Both the position numbers and the translations under genes were made by a program. Shown piece after piece: positions 43,566 to 55,825 of a stretch of DNA of 64,000 bases. Under the pieces are notes generated by a model that ran no database searches, had not been told where the DNA came from, and saw nothing but the letters and a program-made list of their open reading frames with translations. Source of the stretch: Neofusicoccum parvum (Eukaryota; Ascomycota; Dothideomycetes; Botryosphaeriales; Botryosphaeriaceae); NCBI GenBank assembly GCA_020912385.1, contig CP087210.1:3038001-3102000 (forward strand), read 5' to 3'. Position 1 is the first letter of the stretch. Every line of letters starts with the position of its first letter.

Positions 43566-45211
43566 GGGGTCGGGAGGCGGTGGTGGTGGAGGCAGAGGTG
43601 CGACGGGCGGCGGAGCCCGTGGGTGGTGGGCAGGAAGGGCAGCGCAGGGCAGGGCAAGCCGGGACGAGAAGGATCGCCGGCGATCTCGCTGGGCAAGTCG
43701 ACAACTCGGAGCGACGCGTGCGCGCAGTCAAACCTTCCGACCTCGCCATCTCCCGCTGCCCGTCACCACGCGGCCGCCGACCGGCGCGTGCGATTAAGGT
43801 TTGCGGGCTCCGTGGCTCGCTGCGCGCGTGCGGGCGTGGTGCGTGGTGCGTGGTGCGTTGTGCGTTGCAGCTCCGCAGCCGAGCTCCAGCAGCGTCGCAG
43901 CAGACGCACCGGCGCCCGTCGCCTGCGCCGCCCAGCGCGCGCCGCCACGTGGGCCCACGGATGTCCCCTGTGGGCGCTGCAGCGCGGTGTGGTGTTGAGG
44001 CCGCCGCGGTGGTGAGGACGCGGGCGGGCGTGGCCTGCCGGGCGCGCGAGCCAGGCTGGAGTTGCCCGATCGCCGCGAGTCGGTGGGCGGGTAAGCTGAG
44101 ACGAGGCGTGCAGACGGAGGCGTTGCCGTCGTCATCATCGTGCAGCAGGCGCGCGCCGCCACGGCCCCCAGGAGAGCGCGCGGTGCTTGCTGCAGGACGC
44201 GCAGAGCCCGCCCGTCACTGCAAGGGCAGCGCAACGGCGGGCGCGCGCGCGCTGGCGGGCGAGTTCTGCGCGCTGCCGCGGACTCGCCGTGTCTGGGCTC
44301 ACATCCCCCGCTGGCAGCCGTCTCCCGCGGCGGCTAGCATCGCGGCCAGGCCCCATCGGGTGCCGCGTCAAGTCAGCATCGTCGCTGCGCGTCAGATCGC
44401 CGGCATCACCGGCCGGCCTGGGGGCCAGCCCAGCCGCCGGAGCAGCAGCAGCAGCGCGGCAGCGGCAGCGCAGCGCAGCGCCCAGCTCTGGCGCGCGGGC
44501 GGCGCTCTGGCCGTGGCTCGCGTGCTGGGCGCTGGGCGTGGGTGGCTTGCCGGCGGCGGGCTCGCTTCGACTTGCGCGCCCGGATCCCTGCCCCAGCACA
44601 CGGCGCTGCTTGAACCTGCTCTCTGCCTTCGTCCTCAGCGCCCGCCGCAGCATCATGTAGTCGCCCTGGCCCTCCACCACCCAGGCACCGCTCCATCTCG
44701 CAACCCGCGCCCGCGCGCGCTGCCCGACGCCCGCCCCGCCCCGCCCGGTGCTGGACGCGTGACTGGCTGCCCCCGGACCCCAGAGCCACTGCGACGCCCG
44801 CCCATAGGTACCTGAAACCCTTTGCAACGCCGTGGCCGACTCTCCTCTCACCACCATCCGCAGCCCACCCCACTCCCGCCGCGCGCCCGCCCGCCGAACC
44901 ACCCGCCCGCACGCACTGTCGAGGGCGTCCTTCGACCGCCAGCCACCGTGGCTGTTCCGAACGCACCCCAAGGGTTCTCGCAGACCCCGCTCGACTTCTC
45001 CTACCTCTATGCGAGCGAGCCGCCCATCTCGCCCTCCACCACCGTGCACTCCGACCTGACCCTCGTCGCCGACCCCTTTGCCGACCTGCAGGACAAGCGG
45101 AGCTCCGTCTCCGCCGCCAGCCCGCGCCCATTGAAGAAGCAGCGCCCGCCGAACGGGCTCCCGCCCTCGCAGTCCAAGCCGCGGAAGAGCAGCCAGCAGA
45201 GCAGCCGCACC
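43566..45211. other. GC-rich divergent intergenic region
   Basis: Lies between ASA1 (minus) and a transcription factor (plus). Includes a GTGCGTG-type direct mini-repeat at about 43838-43868. Long ORFs on both strands look GC-driven. From 44816 to 45211 the transcription-factor frame is already open and reads protein-like (PQGFSQTPLDFSYLYASEPP), so part of this stretch is probably coding through an unseen upstream exon. Confidence 0.5.
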
Positions 45212-47428
45212 ATGAGCGATGCAGACCCCGCTCAGGCGGCTCCGCCCGTCGAGCCGCCCGCAGCGAGCAAGCCTAAGCGCGTGCGCACCGGCTGCCTGAC
45301 CTGCCGGGAGCGCCATCTCAAATGCGACGAGGCCATGCCGCACTGCCAGAACTGCCGCAAGTCCAACCGCGTGTGCAAGCGTGGCATCCGCCTGAACTTC
45401 ATCGACACCACCGTGCAGGCCCCGCCCGTCGTCCCGCCGTCGCAGGACTGGAACATCAGCTTCCTAGACGAGTCCCGAGACATTGCGTCCGAGTACAAGG
45501 GTGGTCTCAGCAAGTACGGCGCCCCCGAGGTCCAAGCCACCACGCAGGCCATGAACGGCTTGCAGCTCGACTTCCAGCCCGGCCCGCCGCCCGCTCCCGA
45601 GCTCTCCCATCAACCTCTGCCGCCCATCCAGGGCGTGCTCCCTGACATGTACACCGAAGACCACAGCAATATGCTGTATGAAACGTCGCAAGCGCCCTCG
45701 AACCAGCATGTGCAACACGCTGGCATGGACTTTTCGGCCTCGACCTCCATCCAAGCTGCCTCCGCATACAACAGCCATGAGCCAACCACGTCACCACCAG
45801 CGCGGTCTCGAGATTACTTGAACACGCAGGAGGAAGTCTTGTTCATGCAGGTATTCGTGGAAGAGGTGGGCTTGTGGATGGACAGCATGGATCCCCAGAA
45901 ACACGTAGGTTTCAACTCTCATGCACCCATGCAATCGATGCTGATGTACCCCAGTTCTCAAGATTATTGCCCTTTCACGCGCTCGGGGAGCCCATGCTCC
46001 TCAACGCCTTCCTGGCCTGCGGCGCTCGGCACCTATCGCTCGTTAATGCCCGATACACCGAAGACAAAGCGTTGCACTACTACGATACCGCCACTCGATA
46101 TCTTTTAAACTCTCTGCAAAACCCGAACCGGGACACTGTCATCTGTGCCACCACGGCCGTCATTCTTAATGTCTACGAGATCATGTGCGAACGTGCGTTG
46201 CAACGAATGAACCACATTGCTGGTGCCCGGGCTTTGATCAAGGAGTGTGGATGGAATGCGAGGTCGACTGGAATCGGGGCTGCTTGCTTTTGGCTCAACG
46301 TGGGCATGGAGCTGCTGAGCTGTCTGCACTTCAATTGGCAGGTTGCCTGGGATCCTGATGAATGGGGGGTTGACATGGATTTCTCACGGGAGACTGAGGC
46401 CGGACGCGAGGAGGTGTGGACCTACCGCATCGTCTACATTGTTGCCAAGATCGCCAACTTCCGTGCATCCATCCCCAGGAAACCGTCAGGCTCCCCGCGC
46501 GAAGACCAGCTGAGGCTGCAGAAGAGATACGCCGAGTGGCAGAGGTTGAAAGGATGGTGTGATTCCTGGAACGAATGCATCCCGAGGACCATGCATCCGA
46601 TGGCATACCTTTATCCATACCAGACAACCTCGCAATCAGCATTCCCCGAGGTTTGGCTCATCAAGAGGACGACTATTGTGGCACGGCTCTTCTACCACAC
46701 CGCCATGTGCTTGATAGCACAAATCAACCCCATTCAGTCCAAGGATGGCGATGAAATGCGGGATCTCTTACAGCGGCATTCACAGCAGATATGTGGAATT
46801 GTCGCCCATGTCAAAGACCGGTAGGTGTAAATCTGACATGTGAAGAGACTAGTGGTACTAATGCATCTCTAGTGGCGTTGCTAGTGTTGCTCTCCGTTCC
46901 CTTGCTATTGCTGCAGAGTGCCTGACCAGCCGCCGCGAGCAAGAGGAGGTCCTGCAAATTCTGGACAAGATCCGCCAGGAAACCGGATGGCGAGTTGGCT
47001 TCATCAACACGGAGCTCAAGAAGCAGTGGGGATGGCAGGAAGACCCACCTCCACAACAACAGCAGACGCAACAGCAGCAGCTTCCAACACCAAGCATGGG
47101 CGGAGCGGCACAGATGCCGTTTGCCGCTGCTCAAGCCCAAGCTCAAGCCCAGGCCCAAGCCCAGGCCCAGGCCCAGGCTCAGGCCAACGCCGCTGCTCAA
47201 GCCACGACGCTGCAGCCAATGACGAGTCTCCAACCGACGGCAACGAGCGCTGTAAGCAATTCCAATTCGGTGGCAGCAGCTGCTGCATCAAGACCGCGAC
47301 TTCCCTCTGGAATCCTCAACCCAATGCTGGCTGCAGCTGATTTCTCGATGCCTCAACATCCTTACCAGAGCTATTACGTTGCACCGAACAGCATCAGCAG
47401 CGGAGGCAGCTGGGCGTTCAATACGTGA
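45212..47428 (+). CDS. Zn(II)2Cys6 transcription factor
   Basis: Fungal binuclear-cluster regulator. Exons 45212-45904, 45955-46820 and 46873-47428 with 50- and 52-nt introns give 704 residues from MSDADPAQ. The zinc cluster CLTCRERHLKCDEAMPHCQNCRKSNRVC (C-x2-C-x6-C-x6-C-x2-C-x6-C, residues about 30-57) follows a basic KPKRVRTG. After a Pro/Gln-rich linker comes a fungal-specific regulatory domain of the UPC2/ECM22-like type (FSRLLPFHALGEPMLLNAFLACGARH...). The C-terminus contains an Ala-Gln repeat and Gln runs. The frame stays open 396 bp upstream without ATG, so the true start may lie in an earlier exon. Target genes unknown. Confidence 0.83.
47130..47190 (+). repeat. coding CAAGCC/CAGGCC hexamer repeat (Ala-Gln)
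   Basis: About ten copies of a degenerate hexamer encode alternating Ala-Gln in the C-terminal part of the Zn2Cys6 factor. The units keep the frame, so length may vary between strains. Confidence 0.85.
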
Positions 47429-49295
47429 CCAAAAGTGGCTATATTTGCTCTTCCGCACGAATTTGTACGATTACGCTTGACTTTTTCACCCGGCGTTTAT
47501 CGCGGTAAAGACAGGGAGGTGGGAAGGTTTTCTTCTGTCCGTCCGCATCGGCTCCATCCGCTTGTCGAGCCTCTGAACTTTTGGCAAGAGGGTTTTTCTA
47601 ATGTTTTCTTGGACTGGGTGGTGAATGTTGTTTCTTAGGATAGAGCGTTGTTTCCATTTCCTTATCACCGTCCCCCTGTCTACTGGCTCTTTGTTGTTTC
47701 ATTTGACAAAGACACACGACTTATGAACCTGGGCATCTGTGTGTTTCTCGTTCAGTGTTTTCCCTTACAAGCAGGGTGGCTGGGCGCGTGGAGTGAAAGG
47801 CGGTTATTTTGGATCTGAATCGAGGGAGGGTTTTCTTTTATTTGTCAATACGACAACCAAAAAACTGGGGGGAATGGACTGAGATCTACGATGGAAGGGA
47901 AAAGAGGAATAAATTTGCCTTTCATGATCCTGCAATATTGCCTCCATCTGCTTGATGCTTTTGCTTTACCGTCCAACTGAAGGTCGACCAATGATTCGGC
48001 GGAGGGGCACCATCTGCTATCATCTTACTAGCTGAGCTCAACAGTACCGGAAGTCATGGTTGCCAGCACGCAGACTGTACGCTCTTAGCAGGACAAGTAA
48101 CGGGTAATGAGGACGACATGGAGTTTTTCAAGTGGTCGAAAAAAAAAGTAGTGCCGAAAAGCTGGCGCCAGGTTGCGACTTTCCATGAGGCAATCTGCCC
48201 TGCTAGACTTCTGGCTGCCGTATATTAGTTCAATTGAACTGGCAATTCTCAACTCGGCCCCAGCAGACCGTAGCCATTCCAAAGGAGTTCCTCGTGTCAC
48301 GCCACCGGTAAGGATTCAGAGGTTACTTTGATGATGCGAAGACCTCCTACTCGGCCGTAAGCCGTCATTCTATCAGCTTATTGAGATTATATGTACGGAG
48401 AAATCCTGGGCGCGGACAAGAGGGCCGCCTTTTGAGACGTGGCGCAGTGCCGTCGGGGATCTCGAGTCGTGCTCGCGTGGGTGTTCTGTAGTTAGAACAA
48501 TCCATGTATTGCAGCGCATTGACGCATCGAATAGCTGGCGGTGGTAGTGATGGCATTCATGAAACCTTTGTGAAGAAATAAAAGGCGGTTGAGCTGCAAC
48601 GGGCTCGGGTATTGAGGTCTGTAAGGCGGCTTCTGACGCTATTTGTGATTCCCGAGATCTTGACTAGCGATTGCCTAGTCATTAGCTTCCAAGGCCACCC
48701 ACGGGGCCCCGAAGTAGCTCCAGATGAAGCTATAGTGGTTCCCGGATCTCAAACTGCCGTGATGATTTACTGTAGCTCTTCCTGGATCCCATGCAACAAG
48801 CTTCGCACCACACGCTCGGTTCGAGCTTTACCTGAAGTAAAAGAAAAGCGGAACTTCAATCGCTTACATGTGTCGCTCAGTGTATATGGGAGGTCGAAAC
48901 ATATGAGAGGCTATCTGCTCTCCCGAGTCAGACCTACGAGATCTGGAAAGCCGCCTGGAACATTTTGAAACCGTATGAGCACGGCAACCCCATGGTGGCC
49001 TCGGCGGAAGCCGGGGCTTGCGTAGGCATTTGCCGCGCTGCACATGGTTCCCAGGTGCTTGATGGGCAGTACTCTCATGCTCTCGCAATTTCTCGTGTTG
49101 CACTGCAGGCCTTTAAAAGTTCCAGAGACGACTGGTTCTTGGCTTCCGTCCGTTCTCTGCTCTCTTCTTTTTCCCGTCCACCCCTCATGTCGCCGGCACA
49201 TCCAGCGAGGATTGATGCTCCCAATTGGCTTAATTTATAGTCCACGTAGCTGGCCTACTCTTGAATGCACCCAGTAGATTTTTCCAAAAGCTGCT
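47429..49295. other. intergenic, no gene seen
   Basis: About 1.9 kb of mixed composition between the housekeeping block and the right-hand metabolic block. Short frames occur on both strands without domains. It is a plausible left boundary of the metabolic cluster. Confidence 0.5.
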
Positions 49296-50872
49296 ATGAG
49301 TAACCATCATGGTCTGGGATGGGATGGCGAGAGCGATCCCAAGAATCCACGGTCAGACTTTCCAATGTACCACTCGGGCTTCACATGACTGATAGACAAC
49401 AGAAACTTCCCCGCAGCGCTGAAATGGCGTATATTTAGCTTGATAAGCTGCATGATAGTCATCGGGTACGTTGGAGAGAATTCAGGATTCTTTATCAAAG
49501 CTGACTCTTGGTCATGCTGCAGAGCAATTGCGTCTTCAATTGTTGCTCCAGGCGCATCCTTGACAGCCAGGGAATTTGGAACACACTCCCCAATTCTCAA
49601 GTCTCTTAACACCGGAGTCTTTGTTCTCGGGTACATCGTAAGTGATTGGGTCCATTGTTTTCCACTTCATTCGCTGATCGTCAGTAGGTGGGACCACTGG
49701 TGATGTCTCCGATTAGCGAGATCTACGGGCGTCGCCCCATCATTGACTCCGCAAATTGCTTCTTTACCTTGTGGCAAATTGGCTGCGCACTCGCACCAAG
49801 TATGGAGGCTCTTTTGTTCTTTCGCTTCTTCTCTGGGCTCGGAGCGTCGGTCTGCATGACAGTAAGCGGAGGCATCGTCACAGATCTCTTCGACGTCCAA
49901 CAGCGTGGCACGGCCAACGCAATCCTGGCCGCCGGACCCATGTTGGGACCCGTCATAGGCGCCGTCCTTGGCGGGTTCATTGCCGAGCGGGCCGGGTGGA
50001 GGTGGATCTTCTGGGTCCTGTTCGCGGCGTGCGCCACGTGCACGGCGGCCATCATGCTCTTCACCCGGGAAACGTACGGCCCCGTCATCCTCCGCCGAGA
50101 GCCACCTGTGAGACCAGACAGTCAGCTGAGCATGGAGTGCCCCAAAGCCGCTAACGATCTTGAGCACAACGGCAACGAGAGGAAGCGGGATCTCCTCACA
50201 CGAGGGATCATGCGTCCGTTGCGGATGCTCATCCGTTCGCCGATCTTGCTGATACTGTCTGTGTACGTTTCCTTCGTGTTCAGCCTTCTCTTCCTCCTCT
50301 TCACCACCATCGCCTCGCTCTTCACGCAAGTCTACGGATGGTCGATAGAGCAGTCTGGTCTTTCCTACCTCGGTCTTGGACTGGGCAACGCCGCCGGGCT
50401 CGTCATCTTTGCAAAGACGTCGGACGCCACGGTGGCGCGCCTGACCAGGGCAAACAACGGCGTTTACGAGCCTGAGATGCGCCTGGCACCGGCGTTGATT
50501 TCCGCCTTCTTCATTCCCGTCAGTCTTTTCTGGTACGGTTGGTCGGCTGAGGCACACACCCACTGGATCGTTCCGATCATCAGCTTGGTCCCGTTCGGCA
50601 TCGGAGTGGTTGGGGCGTTCGCGTCCGCTCAGTCCTACATCATCGACTCCGCAGGGCCGTATGCAGCCTCGGCCGTAGCGGCACTGACGGTGCTGAGGTG
50701 CGTTTTTGCCGCATTCCTCCCTCTGGCTGGGCCTGTAATGTATCGTTCTTTGGGTCCGGGGTGGGGGAATTCGGTGCTGGGGTTCGTGGCTCTCGGGATG
50801 CTTCCCGCTCCGGCTCTGATATACAAATTTGGCGCGTTGTTAAGACAGAAGTACGCAATAGATAAAGCTTAA
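49296..50872 (+). CDS. MFS transporter, DHA1-type drug:H+ antiporter
   Basis: Major facilitator of the fungal DHA1 group, exporting small molecules in exchange for protons at the plasma membrane. Exons 49296-49351, 49403-49465, 49523-49637 and 49688-50872 (introns 51, 57 and 50 nt) give 472 residues. The N-terminus GWDGESDPKNPRNFPAALKW is the family's cytosolic signature. Helix 1 holds SCMIVIGAIASSIVAPG, and the A-loop motif reads GPLVMSPISEIYGRRP. Motif C is GPMLGPVIGAVLGGFIAERAGWRW, followed by FWVLFAACATCTAAIMLF. The central loop and second half (SPILLILSVYVSFVF...) complete the usual 12 helices. Adjacent to a dioxygenase and regulator, it may export the product of the local pathway (inference). 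Confidence 0.9.
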
Positions 50873-51246
50873 TGGGATTTCCAAGGGAGCAGTCGATGCG
50901 CACGCGATAGCAGCTCAGCGAATCAAACTCGTTGTGAACATCAGCAGCCCCACCCGCTTCTCCGCTACGACATCACCGCGGCTGCGCTAACCACTTTGGG
51001 TGGTCTCTCCCCAGGAACAAATGCAGGATGACCGCAGCTGGTCCCCTTGGAGAGACTAAGTTTCGTCCAGCACAGCTCTGATCTCTGACCGCATTTTCTT
51101 CCGCTTGAGGATTAGACTTGCCGCGGTGCAGATGACGACTCGGGTGATTTTAGACTTTCGCGAAGCCTATATAAACTTTGCTGGCAAGTATCATTGCCTC
51201 GTCTCAATATTTTCTACACTGGTAACACGAGCTCTTCATTCCCGCC
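50873..51246 (+). promoter_or_regulatory. promoter region of PhyH dioxygenase, TATA at 51168
   Basis: 374 bp between the transporter stop and the dioxygenase ATG. TATATAAA at 51168-51175 lies 72 bp before the ATG and is followed by a short leader with a CCGCC context at the start. Confidence 0.55.
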
Positions 51247-52214
51247 ATGCCATCTTTTGAACCTCTCGTGGATGAATTCAACGCTACAACAGCCGTAACT
51301 GACGAAATTGTCCAATCTTTGATTCGCAATGGCGGTTGCATCATCCGAGGCGTGCTCAGCACTGCAGAGACAGCTTCCATCGAGAAGCAAGTTCGTCCGT
51401 ACCTCAATGCCGATGCCCCTTGGCAAGGCGATTTCTTCCCGCCGGAGACGCGGCGGGTGATGGGCCTGGCGGGAAAGTCGCGAGAGTACATCGAGAAGAT
51501 ACCAGGCAACCCTCTCTACCGCGGCGTGTGCGACGCCCTCCTGACATCCAAGTTCACGTCGTGGAACGGGCAAAAGAAAGAAACGTCGATATCGAAGCCG
51601 CAGCTCAACAACACCATCGTCTTCTCCATCAACCCCGGCGCGCGAGCCCAAGACCTCCACCGAGACGACATGGTCCACCACAACTTCCAGCCGGCCATCA
51701 CGCACCAGGAATACAGAGCAGGCCGCGACACCGGGATTGGGTTCTTTGTGGCTGGCAAGCGGACGACGAAGGCGAATGGCGCTACGCGCTTCGTTCCGGG
51801 GTCGCACTTGCAGGCCACGGACATGCCGCCCAATGAGGCTGACGCGGTGTATGCGGAGTTGGAGCCGGGCGATGCGTTCATCATGCTGAGCTCTTGCTAC
51901 CATGGAGGCTCGGCCAACACTACCGAGAACGAGGAGCGCCTCATCTACAGCTGTTTTATGACCAAGGGCTTTTTGCGTCAGGTAAGTTGTGGAAGGTTTG
52001 ACTGAAAGATAGGTATGATTTACTAAGACCTGCGTAGGAAGAGAACCAATACCTCGCAAGCCCCATTGAAAAGGTCAAAGAATACCCTGTTGACCTGCAA
52101 GAGATGATTGGTTACCAGATCAGCAAGCCGTTCCTGGGATGGGTGGAACTGAACAGCCCGAGAAAGCTGTTGCTGAACGAAAACGAGGTCATGGGAGGAC
52201 AGGACCTCTTCTGA
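51247..52214 (+). CDS. phytanoyl-CoA dioxygenase (PhyH) family Fe(II)/2-oxoglutarate enzyme
   Basis: Non-heme iron oxygenase; fungal members hydroxylate, desaturate, epoxidise or rearrange intermediates of secondary metabolism. Exons 51247-51981 and 52038-52214 with a 56-nt intron give 303 residues. The iron ligands are visible: the H-x-D pair in DLHRDDMVHHN and the distal His in SCYHGGSANTTENEERLIYSCF, with the nearby Arg likely binding 2-oxoglutarate. The double-stranded beta-helix core includes GGCIIRGVLSTAE, GATRFVPGSHL and ELEPGDAFIML. It lies between the transporter and a convergent regulator only 44 bp away. Substrate unknown; a primary phytanoyl-CoA role is less likely given the neighbours. 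Confidence 0.88.
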
Positions 52215-52258
52215 CGACCGGACTGTAAAGTCTGGCGTAGCTTGCAACGTAGCTACTG

Positions 52259-53756
52259 TCAACATATGAGCACCGTTCGTTCACGCTCTCGCAGGATCTC
52301 CGCCTGCTCCCCACATCTGATCCCACGTTTCCAGCCAACCTCCAGACACTCCAGAAGAGAGGTCAGATTCCCGGTGCCCAGCTCGCGTGATATGCCAGTG
52401 AGCCATGTCCGGACGAACTCTTGGCGTGCATCTGTTGTTGCGTTCATCCCCATGACGAACAAGGGCCAGCCGAGCGTTGTAGCTATCGGGGCTGCGTAAC
52501 TCAAATCGTTAAAATACGCCTCCAGATGCTGGAAAGCGTACTCAGCTGCGCTGACGCGGTGTAATTCTGGCTCAGATAAGCAAGTATGCAATGCCAACAA
52601 AAGTGCTTGTTGATATATCTTGCCGCACCGCACAGCCATGCTGTCCTGCTCAGCGGATTCGGGAACCCACTCGGCGCAACGCTGAGTGAGGGAATTGACT
52701 AGAATCCGCACTTCCGTGGCGTGGGATCCGTGCAAGGCTTCTTGCTCTCTGGCTGCCCTCGTCGCCTCGACGACCTGTGGGATCAGCGCAAAAAGCTCAT
52801 GGGCGCATCCGCACAGCATCCCGAAGCTCTTTGTTGCGGTGGGATCTCTGGAAGCAAGGCTTCTGAACGGCTTGTCCGCCGATAATCCCGCAACCCCTGT
52901 CGTGGTTGCAAGAGCGGTGACGTAGCCGTGGCATTCGGTTGCAAAACAAGCGAGGTCTGTATCCTGGGCTGAATGCGCTGGCGTGGCTTTCCACTTCTCG
53001 AATATTTGCTGGCATCCGGCCAGATGGTGTGCCATAGACATGTTTGTGATGCCCTGGATAGCCTGGAGCGAAATGTTAGCGTGGATGTTGCGGTTGTAGT
53101 TGGCACGCGACAGTGCTTACTTCTGCAAAATAGAGTAGCAGAGAGACTACCAGAGACTGTAGTGCGTCATGCCACCCACATTCCGCATGGCCAACCAAGC
53201 GGGACCTCAAATCGGCTGCCGCCATGGCGTAATTTCTCCACATAGCCATTGCGAGACTCCGGTCACTCAACAACGACCTGCGCTTCATGTGCGCCCCGGC
53301 CGCGGTGATGATGGCGCGGAGAACAGCAGTGCTGGACCAGGCCAGCGGCAAGAGGAGGTACAGGAAGGGATTCCTGCCGTCCTTGAACAGACACAGCACG
53401 TTGGCCGTGTTCTCGGCGAAGTACTCGAGGAGTCGCCATTCTCCCGCACTGAACGGAAGGGCTTGCGGCCGCACGCCTGACGGAGATGCGACGAATCTGG
53501 CGAACGAGTCATGACGCTGCATGTGTTTCCGATGCGGTGTGCAAACGGCGGCGTCGGCAGAGGTACGGTTAAAGGCAGCAGACGCGGAACGGAAAGCGGA
53601 TTCAAGCTCAACCTGGCTCGACGACGGCCTTTCCCCGGACGGCCACGAGCATGGAAGGAAGTTTCGGCGGCACGCTGTGCAGTCCGGTTTCCGCTCGTCG
53701 CACTTCTTCTTGCGCGAGCGGCAAGTGAGACATCCGGTCTTCGACCTGAAGAGCAT
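52259..53756 (-). CDS. Zn(II)2Cys6 transcription factor, likely local regulator
   Basis: Binuclear zinc-cluster regulator. Exons 53756-53121 and 53062-52259 with a 58-nt intron give 479 residues. The cluster CLTCRSRKKKCDERKPDCTACRRNFLPC (C-x2-C-x6-C-x6-C-x2-C-x6-C) begins only nine residues from the start, MLFRSKTG. The rest fits the fungal-specific domain seen in regulators of metabolic clusters: FSAGEWRLLEYFAENTANVLCL, GWHDALQSLVVSLLLYF, and MAHHLAGCQQIFEKW after the intron. It is convergent with the PhyH gene (44 bp between stops) and in the same block as the transporter and P450, so it may control them (inference). The upstream ATG choice is clear because earlier in-frame codons are not ATG. 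Confidence 0.86.
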
Positions 53757-55825
53757 TAGCAAAGAACCGTGGAAAAGCAAACAGTCTGGTGGAGGACAAG
53801 GAATAGGTGGAAGACGTTGCCGTCGCGGTGATAAAGCACTTGGCCGACCCTGCCGATAACCACTCGGCCGCTAGCGCTGTACCGCGACAAGTCTAACCGC
53901 AGATGGAATAGTGGATCGCTATCTATCCAGCCAATGACTGCGCGCTGAGTACGGAATGCTTATATGTCCTGCAGTGTTGAGGGCTGCATGTCCTTCAACA
54001 TTGCAGCATATCGAACAGTAGCTTTGAGAGAAAAGAAAAGGCCAAACGAAAAATACAGGAGGGTTGGATGATGCAACATCATTGCAGCAGCATAACCAAA
54101 TAACGTTTCCAACCCTGTCTTCTACGTGAAGCTCGCCTGCGCTCTGAAACCCTCTCGGGCGGCATTCCGGTAAGCTCTTCGGGTAAACCGGTTGAGTGTG
54201 GTGAGATGGTTGGCAGGTCTTTTGTAGCACCGGCGAGACTGGAGACACTATGAAGACGAATAATGGGCTCACTAGAAAAGATGCATGAAAGCGAAAGGGA
54301 GAAGTCGACAGAAAATCTCATATTCTACCGGGGACCTGGACAGGACACCGAAAGCCTACACTAGAACCAAGTTGAGGTGCCACGGGTCTCGGTGAAAAGC
54401 ACCTCTTCGCCGACGAAATCGGATCATACATCTGACTTGACCGGCTTTAGCATTTTACCCGGCAAAGTGCTCCTTTCAGTACGACACTTCCCCGCCTTGC
54501 GATGTTGCTGACTTGATAAAAGACGGAAATGTTTCATTTATCCCGGCCTTCAGCACTAGAGATATACTAGTCTGAAGAATATCTGAGCTCTATGCTCATA
54601 CATACTGGGTGGCTTCCTACGTTTCCCCGTGCTGTTCCCCAGGCCATTTCCCCATTGCACGCCAAGTTTTAACATCGGCAATTTCCACAAAGCTGTTGCT
54701 ACTACATCCCTACCGGGCCCATCAGGCAGTAATGTTTGCCCGTATGCTGTTGGGAAAGTGACTTAGTGAAAACACTAATTCGGCCAATCGGCCGACCGGC
54801 CGCCCGCCCAACCGGACTGTAAGCCAGCTCCTGCCAAGCACAGCATGAGGAATGTAACTGGACCATACCACCACGCTTGCATTGAGAATTTTGGGAGCCT
54901 GTGTTCTAAAGCTGGCAATCTAAAGTGTTGATTTGCCAATCTTGGTTGTTGTTCTGAGAGTCGCTCGTGACTCATTAGACACCGTAGGTCCAATGCTTGT
55001 TCTTTAACACCCCCTTTGCCAGCGCTCTTGGGCCGCATCTACCCGATAATGCATAGTCGTCATCGATTCCTCCCAGAAGATCACGAGTGGACTCGTGTGC
55101 TGCTCGATGAGGGATTCAAGATTCAAGTGATAAGGCTAGCCAATCAGAACCTCCGCACGCCGCAAATGCCCGGCGAAGGTTTGTCACGGCCCGCACCTCC
55201 TCAACGTTGCTTTCGTAAAGTCCGTTACCAAAACAAGCTGTCTTCTGTTCATTCCGATCTGTTCATGTCCTTCATTCTTCATGGTATTCTATGCATATCA
55301 CTCTGTTAAAGCAACTCATGCCTCCGACCCTTCCCGACGAGGAAGAGAGCCTCGCCTAGCGAATAGTATGCATTCGATGCGCCACACTGCCGTCGAAGAG
55401 CATTCTCGCTTGCGGGATGAGTCCAACGTCACACGGGAAGCTGGAGGGGTACAAACGGTTGATAGAAACTGAGATGGTGGTCTCGCCGGATCCGCTGAGG
55501 GAAATTTGTTCGGGAAACATCGTCGGGTGAGGGCACACAGCAACAGGGAGCACATCACCGAGCTCGCTGACACAATAAGCTTAACTTTACCATGGAATCT
55601 ATCGCACATAAACTCCATCACACAATAGTTATACACCTGTTGAACTCGCACTCAGGTTATCGCAGGTAGTTAGCGGTCTGCCGCGAAATGAAAATATGCA
55701 CATATGTCACAGTGGTTCTAAAGCTCTGTATCAAAGGCTGCAAGGCCCAATTATGCATTAACTAATGTTGAGTACGTAAGGTAGCCGCCACTGCGAGCGG
55801 GCTATCCCACCCGCCATTGACACGT
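53757..55825. other. intergenic, includes a CGG-repeat motif
   Basis: About 2 kb with no recognised gene, AT-richer than the neighbours. Near 54780-54805 three CGGCC units recur with short spacers, forming CGG...CCG pairs such as Zn2Cys6 proteins can bind. This is about 1 kb upstream of the minus-strand regulator. Binding is speculative. Confidence 0.4.

Noticed and set aside
43382..44815. 477-codon plus-strand ORF upstream of the Zn2Cys6 factor
   Set aside because: Low-complexity Arg/Ala/Pro composition, no ATG at its start, and equally long minus-strand frames. It overlaps the ASA1 5' end and promoter.
53757..55825. RIP-degraded transposon
   Set aside because: The region is somewhat AT-richer, but I saw no transposase or reverse-transcriptase remnants, terminal repeats or strong C-to-T bias.
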